A stretch of 6,789 nt of DNA from NCBI GenBank assembly GCA_030612185.1, contig JAUWOI010000245.1, positions 1 through 6,789 of the forward strand, written 5' to 3'. A model generated the notes under the pieces. The model did not search any database. It was not told the origin of the DNA and saw only the letters and a list, made by a program, of their open reading frames with translations. The translations under genes were made by a program, and so were the position numbers. Positions 1-4,428 of this stretch are shown here, one piece after another (position 1 is the first letter of the stretch; the number at the start of each line of letters is the position of its first letter). This stretch comes from Anaerolineae bacterium. Lineage in GTDB: Bacteria > Chloroflexota > Anaerolineae > B4-G1.

Positions 1-347
1 CGCTGCTGGCGCTGGCACTGCTGTTGTGTCTCCTGTCGCTGGGCGGCATTCCCCCGCTGGCCGGTTTCACCGGCAAATTATACCTATCTTACGCCGCGAT
101 TGGCGAGGGATTGCCTGGACTGGCCGTCGTGGGTCTGATCAACAGTGTCATCTCGCTGGCCTGCTACTGGAAGGTCATCCGCGCTATGTACATCACACCG
201 CCCAGAGAGGCCAGCGCGTTTCCGGTGGCAAGCACACTTGCAATTGTCTTGGGATTGGCTATAATAGGGCTGTTTGCGCTGGGGCTCTGCCCAACGCCGC
301 TTCTGAGGTTGTTACAGAGTAGTGCTACAGTCTTCTTTGGGGGGTAG
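1..347 (+). CDS. nuoN: NADH-quinone oxidoreductase subunit N, C-terminal end (5' truncated by window)
   Basis: This is the last 114 codons of a membrane subunit of respiratory complex I; the reading frame enters at base 3 and ends at a TAG stop. NuoN is one of the antiporter-like proton-pumping subunits in the inner membrane arm. The visible part begins in a leucine-rich helix that runs into the motif SLGGIPPLAGFTGKLYL, which is characteristic of NuoN and its Mrp-type relatives. Two more hydrophobic helices follow, around LAVVGLINSVISLACYW and around TLAIVLGLAIIGLFALGLC, and the protein ends about 100 residues after the motif, as expected for NuoN. The combination of GFTGK with a NSVISxxCYWKVI helix favours NuoN over NuoM or NuoL. 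It is probably the last gene of a nuo operon upstream of the window. The true start is not visible. Confidence 0.9.
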   Translation, partial: LLALALLLCLLSLGGIPPLAGFTGKLYLSYAAIGEGLPGLAVVGLINSVISLACYWKVIRAMYITPPREASAFPVASTLAIVLGLAIIGLFALGLCPTPLLRLLQSSATVFFGG

Positions 348-380
348 GGAGCAAGTGACAGAAGGCAGGGGGAAGACGTT

Positions 381-611
381 ATGACATCTACGGCCATTGC
401 TACGGTGGTCAAAATGTTGGAAACTTTACCTGAAACTACGCAAAATCAAGTAGTGGAACGTCTGCGGGATTACGTCGCAGAAATGCAGGATGAGATTCGA
501 TGGGATATTTCGTTTAAGAAGACCCAAAAGCAACTGATTGCCGCTGCGCGATGTGCCAGACAGGAAATCGCCGCAGGACATGCAGAGCCTCTAGACTATA
601 ATCAGTTATGA
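381..611 (+). CDS. Antitoxin of a type II toxin-antitoxin module
   Basis: This 76-aa acidic and helical protein begins 33 bp after nuoN. Its ATG is preceded by a purine-rich GGGGGAAG at 368-375. The N-terminal half, with LETLPETTQNQVVERLRDYV, looks like the amphipathic helix of small antitoxins; the middle (around DEIRWDISFKKTQKQL) and the tail (AGHAEPLDYNQL) would be the toxin-wrapping segment by analogy. Its stop codon overlaps the start of the downstream toxin (ATGA at 608-611), the usual arrangement for antitoxin-first modules with translational coupling. In known systems the antitoxin neutralises the toxin and represses the shared promoter. I see no recognisable ribbon-helix-helix, HTH or Phd/YefM signature, so the exact family is unassigned. 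The assignment rests mainly on the partner, the overlap and resemblance to antitoxins paired with this toxin type. The pair looks more AT-rich than its neighbours. Confidence 0.75.
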   Translation: MTSTAIATVVKMLETLPETTQNQVVERLRDYVAEMQDEIRWDISFKKTQKQLIAAARCARQEIAAGHAEPLDYNQL

Positions 612-871
612 AGTCCGCGACCCTGCCTTCCTTTTGGAAGACCTACAGGCCTCTTGATAAGACCATCAAGCGCAGAGCCAGGAAAGCCTATCGCTTATGG
701 GCGCAAAATCCCTTTCATCCATCTTTGCACTTCAAATGTATCAATGCTGAGGAAAATATCTGGTCTGTGAGGATAACATTGGGGTGTCGTGCTATCGGCA
801 TTCTTGAAGGCGATACAGTCACGTGGTTTTGGATTGGCGGCCACGACGACTATGAGCGCTTTTTCTCATGA
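608..871 (+). CDS. RelE/ParE-superfamily toxin
   Basis: This 87-aa basic protein is the likely toxin of the module. RelE/ParE-fold proteins are either ribosome-dependent mRNA interferases or gyrase inhibitors; the sequence alone does not say which. The N-terminal region is strongly basic (KTIKRRARKAYRLW, residues 18-31) and corresponds to the helical pair of the fold. The segment WSVRIT followed by RAIGILEGDTVTWFWIG (residues 52-77) matches the core beta-strands, and the end GGHDDYERFF (77-86) matches the usual C-terminal G-x-H-x-x-Y-x-x-F pattern, with His79 and Tyr82 as candidate active-site residues. The length is normal for the family. It starts inside the antitoxin stop codon, so its translation is probably coupled to the antitoxin. 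No frameshift or truncation is seen, so the module looks intact. Confidence 0.85.
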   Translation: MKSATLPSFWKTYRPLDKTIKRRARKAYRLWAQNPFHPSLHFKCINAEENIWSVRITLGCRAIGILEGDTVTWFWIGGHDDYERFFS

Positions 872-874
872 AAA

Positions 875-926
875 GCCGCCGCATCTGACTGCGCTATCGC
901 GCGCACAAATCGGCGGCGCGTTGCTT
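875..926 (+). terminator. Possible terminator or stem-loop after the toxin gene
   Basis: A GC-rich inverted repeat, GCCGCCG at 875-881 and CGGCGGC at 911-917, begins just past the toxin stop. Its 29-nt loop contains a smaller GCGC/GCGC hairpin (891-894 with 899-902). A T-rich stretch (TTGCTTTCGTAGTTTG) follows from 921. The structure could end transcription between the toxin and the sulfur-carrier gene, but the large loop and broken T-tract make it a weak call. Confidence 0.35.
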
Positions 927-956
927 TCGTAGTTTGTCTTGCATTAGAACGGGAGC

Positions 957-962
957 AGGAGG
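957..962 (+). promoter_or_regulatory. Shine-Dalgarno AGGAGG that fixes a GTG start
   Basis: A perfect AGGAGG lies 6 nt before the GTG at 969. It supports that non-ATG start for the sulfur-carrier gene, whose next Met in frame would remove the first ubiquitin-fold beta-strands. Confidence 0.85.
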
Positions 963-968
963 CAAGAG

Positions 969-1253
969 GTGCGTGTCCGAGTGGAACTTCTGGGGCTGTC
1001 CAGGTTCGCCGCCGGGGTCAAAGAGATAACGTTGGATCTGGAAGAGGACACGACGTTTCGTGACATCGTGCGTATGCTGGGCGCCAGGTACCCAGAAATG
1101 ATCGGGAACGTGATCCAGCCCGATGGCGAGACGTTGCAGACCCCCAACATATTCAACCTGAATGCCAAACGAATGATCCAGGCCGGCCAGATGGACGACA
1201 GTCCCAGCGATGGTGATCGCATCATATTGATGTCTATATCAGCAGGAGGTTAA
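969..1253 (+). CDS. MoaD/ThiS-family sulfur carrier protein, AOR-linked
   Basis: This 94-aa protein has the look of a ubiquitin-fold sulfur carrier. The N-terminal strands MRVRVELLGLSRFAAGVKEITLDLEEDTTFRDIVRML match the usual MoaD start, and the C-terminus DGDRIILMSISAGG ends in the double glycine that is adenylated and thiocarboxylated in MoaD and ThiS. In molybdopterin synthesis MoaD donates sulfur to the dithiolene with MoaE. Here the gene sits directly before an AOR-family oxidoreductase, an arrangement that suggests a carrier devoted to the tungsten-pterin cofactor of that enzyme. It starts at GTG behind AGGAGG. The stop is only 4 nt before the next ATG, so the two genes are surely co-transcribed. 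A ThiS-type or other sulfur-delivery role cannot be excluded, because no MoaE or activating enzyme (MoeB/ThiF) is visible. Confidence 0.85.
   Translation: MRVRVELLGLSRFAAGVKEITLDLEEDTTFRDIVRMLGARYPEMIGNVIQPDGETLQTPNIFNLNAKRMIQAGQMDDSPSDGDRIILMSISAGG
1245..1250 (+). promoter_or_regulatory. Shine-Dalgarno embedded in the Gly-Gly codons of the sulfur carrier
   Basis: The last two sense codons of the sulfur carrier, GGA GGT, spell GGAGGT 7 nt before the AOR start codon at 1258. The same six bases thus encode the functional C-terminal Gly-Gly and serve as the ribosome binding site of the next gene. Confidence 0.8.
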
Positions 1254-1257
1254 AACT

Positions 1258-3147
1258 ATGTATGGCTACAGTGGGAGAATTCTTCATATTGACCTGACCA
1301 CACGCAAGACTCGGACCGAAACCAAGCCAGAAGAGTGGTACAAGGTCTACATCGGCGGTGTGTCTATGGCCAGCCGGCTTTGCTGGGAGAACATCGAGGT
1401 GGGCTGTGACCCGCTTTCTCCCGGCAACCCGATCTGTATGGCCGGTGGCATATTCGCCGGGACTCCTGTGCCGGTGGGAGGGAAATACGGCCTGGCGTCC
1501 AAGTCACCGTTGACCGGGTTCATCGGCGACAGCCTGTCGGGGAGTTGGACGGCAGTGTCCCTTAAGCGATCTGGATGGGACGGTATCGTCGTCCACGGGG
1601 CCAGCGACGAATGGGTCAACGTCTTCATTGACGACGACCGGGTCGAGTTCCGCGACGCAGCCCATCTGCTTGGCCTGGGCACCACGGAGACCGAGGAGGC
1701 AATCAGCGAGGAGTTGGGAGATGACCAGGTACGTTCGGCCACGATTGGGCCGGCCGGTGAGAACCTGGTACGCATCGCCAACGTGAGCAATGACGGGCGG
1801 AAAGCGGGCCGTACCGGCCACGGCGCGGTATGGGGCTCCAAAAAACTCAAGGCCCTTTCCATTCGCGGCACGCACGGCGTCAACGTGGCCGATCCAGAGG
1901 CACTGTTGAAGTTGTCTTACGAGATCCTCCAGGCAGCCCAGGGTCCGCACACGCAAAAGTATCGCCTCCTGGGAACGTCGTCGAACATGCTCAACATGAA
2001 CAAATTGGGCCTCCTGCCCACCCGCAACTATCAGACGGGCACATTCGAGGATGTGGAACTGGTGAGCGGCGAGTATCTGCACGAGCACTACAAAGCGAAG
2101 ACGATCGCCTGTGCCCAATGCCCCATCGCCTGCGAGCAGGTTGGGCAGGTCAAGGAAGGGCCCTACGCCGGCGCCATGGGCCACATCGAATACGAGTCGC
2201 TCTACGCTCTGTCATCGAACTGCGGCGTGAGCGACTTCCCGGCAGTCATCCAGGCCATCACCAATTGCAACGAGTTCGGTCTGGACACGATGAGCGGGGG
2301 TGTCACCATCAGTTGGGCCATGGAATGTTACGAGCGGGGCGTCTTCACCAAAGAGGACTTCAAATGCGAGAAGTACCCCGATGGTTTCGAAGCGGAATTC
2401 GGCAACGGTGAGGCAGTCGTGACACTGACCGAGATGATGGCCCACCGCGAGGGGTACATGGGCAACCTGCTGGCCGAAGGCACCAAACGCGCCAGCGCCC
2501 AGGTTGACGAAGAGCGCGGCACCGAGACCTACAAATGGGCCATGAACATCAAGGGTCTGGAGACGCCGGGCTACGACGCGCGCACTCTGAAGACCTTTGC
2601 CCTGGGGCTAGCGGCAGGTGTGCGCGGCGGTTGCCATAACCGGACGGCGGCCTACGACCCCGACATCAAGGGAGAGGTGGACCGCTTCAGCGTTGACGAG
2701 ACCCGTGGCAGACTGGCCAAGAGCACCGAGGAGTACGCCGCTGTATACGATACGCTGCCGTTGTGCAAGTTCATCCGGCGCTGCTTCACCGGCAAGGCCG
2801 ACCGGGCGGGCGCGTGGCCTGCTATCGCCAATCTGATCAACGCCACGACCGGCTGGGACTTCGACTACGATGCCGTGGACATAATCGGCGAACGAGCCCA
2901 TACAATAAAAAAGGCCTTCAACATCCGGGAGGGCTGGACGCGCGAGGACGACCATCTGCCCTACCGCTGGCAATACGAAGCGATGAAAGTGGGGCCTTCC
3001 GCCGGGTACATGGTCACTGAGGAGGAGTTGGAGTACCTGAAGGACATTTACTACGAGGCCAAAGGTTGGACCAAGGACGGGTTGATCCCCAAGGAGAAAC
3101 TGACCGCCCTGGGACTGGACGACGTTGCCGAGGAAATCGGGGTATAG
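1258..3147 (+). CDS. aor: Aldehyde:ferredoxin oxidoreductase family protein (tungsten-pterin enzyme)
   Basis: This 629-aa cytoplasmic enzyme belongs to the AOR family, which oxidises aldehydes to acids (or related substrates) with a bis-pterin tungsten centre and one [4Fe-4S] cluster, passing electrons to a ferredoxin. Domain 1 (about 1-205) opens with YGYSGRILHIDLT and carries the cofactor-binding stretches AGTPVPVGGKYGLASKSPLTG (67-87, Gly-rich) and IGPAGENLVRIA (163-174), then GAVWGSKKLKAL (189-200). The cluster cysteines are Cys285, Cys288 and Cys292 (CAQCPIAC) plus Cys503 (DTLPLC), the family's C-x2-C-x3-C plus distal Cys. The pterin motif Asp343 (GLDTMSGG) pairs with Asp498. Glu311/Glu313 (EYES) and His460 (GGCHNR) probably match the catalytic Glu and His known in Pyrococcus AOR. 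The length is close to the usual 600-630. The start follows GGAGGT. The electron-transfer gene follows after 9 bp. The substrate cannot be read from the sequence, and Mo instead of W is possible. Confidence 0.93.
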   Translation: MYGYSGRILHIDLTTRKTRTETKPEEWYKVYIGGVSMASRLCWENIEVGCDPLSPGNPICMAGGIFAGTPVPVGGKYGLASKSPLTGFIGDSLSGSWTAVSLKRSGWDGIVVHGASDEWVNVFIDDDRVEFRDAAHLLGLGTTETEEAISEELGDDQVRSATIGPAGENLVRIANVSNDGRKAGRTGHGAVWGSKKLKALSIRGTHGVNVADPEALLKLSYEILQAAQGPHTQKYRLLGTSSNMLNMNKLGLLPTRNYQTGTFEDVELVSGEYLHEHYKAKTIACAQCPIACEQVGQVKEGPYAGAMGHIEYESLYALSSNCGVSDFPAVIQAITNCNEFGLDTMSGGVTISWAMECYERGVFTKEDFKCEKYPDGFEAEFGNGEAVVTLTEMMAHREGYMGNLLAEGTKRASAQVDEERGTETYKWAMNIKGLETPGYDARTLKTFALGLAAGVRGGCHNRTAAYDPDIKGEVDRFSVDETRGRLAKSTEEYAAVYDTLPLCKFIRRCFTGKADRAGAWPAIANLINATTGWDFDYDAVDIIGERAHTIKKAFNIREGWTREDDHLPYRWQYEAMKVGPSAGYMVTEEELEYLKDIYYEAKGWTKDGLIPKEKLTALGLDDVAEEIGV

Positions 3148-3156
3148 GAGAGAGCC

Positions 3157-3648
3157 ATGCCTGCATCAACTTCCAAGTACCAATACATTACGTGTGACAC
3201 CAGCAAGTGTGTGGGCTGTCAGATATGCGAATACATCTGCTCATACACCAAGACTGGCGAGTTCAATACCTTTCGCAGCCGCATCCGCACGGTGCGCGCG
3301 CATAAGATTCTGATGACTGCGGTGGCCTGCCGCACGTGTGAGGACGCGCCCTGCGTCATTGCCTGTCCGCGTGACGCGCTGTCTCAGGACCCGATCACCG
3401 GCGTCATCCGCATAGATGCCAATCGCTGCGACGGCTGCGCCTGGTGCATCGAGGCCTGCGACTTCGGCGCGATCTCGATCAACCCGGAGTCCAAACTGGC
3501 CGAGATTTGCGACCAGTGTGAAGACGAAGAAGATGGCCCACAGTGCGTCAAGTGGTGTCCCAAGGAAGCGCTCGAACTCACCACACCTGACCGCCGCGCA
3601 CAACGGTCGCGGCATAAACTGGCTGTCGAAGAGGTGCTGGGGCGGTAA
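3157..3648 (+). CDS. Four-cluster [4Fe-4S] ferredoxin-like electron-transfer subunit
   Basis: This 163-aa protein has sixteen Cys in four groups: 18/21/24/28 (CVGCQICEYIC), 58/61/66/70 (CRTCEDAPCVIAC), 91/94/97/101 (CDGCAWCIEAC) and 118/121/130/134 (C-x2-C-x8-C-x3-C), each followed by the expected pattern of Pro or Gly-Ala residues. The layout is that of the HycB/DmsB/NrfC-type polyferredoxin subunits, and of the small subunits paired with some AOR enzymes such as AorA of Aromatoleum and BamC. It has no twin-arginine signal or membrane helix, so it should be cytoplasmic. It begins 9 bp after the AOR stop with AGGAGA at 3146-3151 overlapping that stop, so it is probably the electron outlet of the enzyme. 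An FAD subunit (AorC-like) is not present downstream. Cys13 is an extra cysteine outside the four groups. Confidence 0.92.
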   Translation: MPASTSKYQYITCDTSKCVGCQICEYICSYTKTGEFNTFRSRIRTVRAHKILMTAVACRTCEDAPCVIACPRDALSQDPITGVIRIDANRCDGCAWCIEACDFGAISINPESKLAEICDQCEDEEDGPQCVKWCPKEALELTTPDRRAQRSRHKLAVEEVLGR

Positions 3649-3660
3649 GAGTTGAAGGGA

Positions 3661-3697
3661 ACAAGTAGGGTGGCTTCTCTATTGCCACCCTACTTGT
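3661..3697 (+). terminator. Strong hairpin closing the AOR operon
   Basis: A perfect 14-bp inverted repeat, ACAAGTAGGGTGGC at 3661-3674 and its complement at 3684-3697, encloses a 9-nt loop (TTCTCTATT). It lies 12 bp after the ferredoxin stop, where a terminator is expected. The downstream side lacks a clear run of T (GCTGTTAGGG), so it may be a mRNA 3'-end stabiliser or a bidirectional or attenuated terminator rather than a textbook one. Confidence 0.65.
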
Positions 3698-3835
3698 GCT
3701 GTTAGGGTTCCAGAGGGGGATTTCAGGGCCAGGGGTCGGGTGGCTGACCTGCGGATCCATCGTTCCGGTGATCACGCCAAACCCGCGTGCCGCCGCATCC
3801 TGGCGCAAGGGGTTGTTGGTGATGGAAAGAGAACA
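3698..3835. other. Non-coding stretch, nothing recognised
   Basis: I see no supported gene on either strand. Short reverse-strand frames here lack ribosome binding sites and run through the terminator hairpin or the long hairpin that follows. No tRNA or repeat unit is apparent. Confidence 0.5.
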
Positions 3836-3913
3836 GGCGTGTTAGACGGACAGAATCTCCATCTAGCACCCCAAAATGAGGGGGTAGATAGAAGATTGTC
3901 TGTCTAACATGCC
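3836..3913. repeat. Long imperfect hairpin (about 33-bp arms)
   Basis: The two arms, 3836-3872 and 3880-3913, are largely complementary around a 7-nt loop (AAAATGA). Outer pairs are GGC with GCC and TGTTAGAC with GTCTAACA; the middle has a few bulges and mismatches (GGACA, ATCT, ATCTA segments), and the top is CCCC with GGGG. The element could be a miniature inverted-repeat element, a terminator-like RNA hairpin, or part of a gene-less cassette, since its ends GTTAGAC (3841-3847) and GTCTAAC (3902-3908) fit integron core-site consensus. Confidence 0.65.
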
Positions 3914-3960
3914 AAATCAGCAGATATGCGGACAATTGTCCACCTACTCATATGTTGGGC
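3902..3960 (+). other. Possible degenerate attC site upstream of the cassette
   Basis: GTCTAAC (3902-3908, fits RYYYAAC) and GTTGGGC (3954-3960, fits GTTRRRY) frame 59 bp and pair completely if G-T wobbles are allowed. The interior has a perfect palindrome GGACAATTGTCC (3930-3941) and an ATATG/CATAT pair (3924-3928 with 3949-3953), but no convincing L boxes at the usual spacing, so the call is tentative. Confidence 0.35.
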
Positions 3961-4392
3961 GGCCCAGCCAATTAGGAGGACGAGATGAATGTGGAAGAGA
4001 ACGAATTCCCGACTGGAATATGCGTGCACGGAACTCGACAGAATTTGACATTGCAGTTCAACGACGACAGGAGTTACATTGTCCGAGTAAATGACCTAGT
4101 GGATGCCACTGGGACCTACGCCATCAATGGCAACCAGTACACGGAGGATACTGACTATCTCCCTTGCAGACATGCACGAACTGCAGCCTATACATGGACT
4201 TACGATGGCAGGAGGCTGACTTTCCAACTGGCAGGTGAGGATAATTGCACTGAGAGACGGGAAAGTCTAGATGGCGTGACATGGATAAAGCAGGAGTAGG
4301 TTATATCTCAACATGTTAAGGCCGCCCAACACCGTGTTGCAGCCGACGCCGCTCCGCTGCGCTACGCTACGCGGCGCGGCTGAACACGACCG
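3955..4392 (+). mobile_element. Integron-type gene cassette with one ORF and an attC site
   Basis: The unit starts after the G of GTTGGGC and ends at the G of GTTAGGC, the points where integron integrases cut. It holds one 104-aa gene in the usual orientation with attC behind it and little spare DNA, as cassettes do. Its own 5' end (TGTTGGGCGGCC, 3953-3964) is the exact reverse complement of 4320-4331 (GGCCGCCCAACA) around the R'' box. In an excised circle R'' and R' would therefore pair perfectly, whereas with the following DNA (GTTAGGC) there is one mismatch. No integrase is visible, so this would be an integrase-less cassette as far as the window shows. Confidence 0.75.
3985..4299 (+). CDS. 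Cassette-borne small protein, lipocalin-like beta-strand pattern, function unknown
   Basis: This 104-aa protein starts at an ATG with AGGAGG at 3974-3979, 5 nt upstream. It has no signal peptide or membrane helix. The sequence alternates polar and hydrophobic residues as in a small antiparallel beta-barrel: LTLQFNDDRSYIVRV (21-35), a GTYAINGNQYTE turn (43-54), AYTWTYDGRRLTFQLAGED (68-86) and LDGVTWI (95-101). It resembles small proteins I recall from Chloroflexi-type genomes with the same GNxYTE, YTWTYDG and LTFQLxGED signature, and a lipocalin-like ligand-binding fold is a reasonable guess. Cys13, Cys61 and Cys88 could matter for structure or metal binding. I cannot name a function. It is the only gene inside the putative integron cassette and carries its own ribosome binding site; a promoter is not evident. 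Confidence 0.8.
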   Translation: MNVEENEFPTGICVHGTRQNLTLQFNDDRSYIVRVNDLVDATGTYAINGNQYTEDTDYLPCRHARTAAYTWTYDGRRLTFQLAGEDNCTERRESLDGVTWIKQE

Positions 4393-4398
4393 TTAGGC
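4324..4398 (+). other. attC recombination site (59-base element type)
   Basis: This 75-bp site has all the structural marks of attC. R'' is GCCCAAC (4324-4330) and R' is GTTAGGC (4392-4398). After 5-nt and 6-nt unpaired spacers, the L'' arm at 4336-4352 pairs with the L' arm at 4371-4385: GTT-G-CAGCCG-A-CGCCGC against GCGGCG-CGGCTGAAC. This leaves two extrahelical bases, G4339 and A4346, on one side only, the feature by which integron integrases choose the strand. The apical 18 nt (4353-4370) form the variable terminal part and contain a repeated GCTAC. The sequence closely resembles attC sites of the aadA resistance-cassette type. Confidence 0.85.
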
Positions 4399-4428
4399 GC
4401 ACCTTGCGTCAATAAGGAGAGAGTGAAG

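Noticed and set aside
921..949. Possible sigma70-type promoter (TTGCTT, 17 bp, TTAGAA) before the sulfur-carrier gene
   Set aside because: The -10 match is only two of six bases; a promoter is expected here but this one is not supported.
1347..2184. Long reverse-strand frames (178 and 226 aa) inside the AOR gene
   Set aside because: They are antisense shadows of a well supported coding frame with intact cofactor motifs.
875..3799. Shared 11-mer GCCGCCGCATC at 875 and 3789
   Set aside because: The similarity does not extend beyond 11 bases and is likely chance in GC-rich DNA.
3776..3847. A further attC ending at GTTAGAC (3841) with GCCAAAC as R''
   Set aside because: GCCAAAC does not fit RYYYAAC and no matching L boxes are found inside, so the left boundary of the possible mini-cassette has no attC of its own.
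3578..3935. Two overlapping reverse-strand frames (76 and 70 aa) over the ferredoxin end and the intergenic stretch
   Set aside because: They run through the perfect terminator hairpin or the long hairpin, have no ribosome binding site and no recognisable motif.
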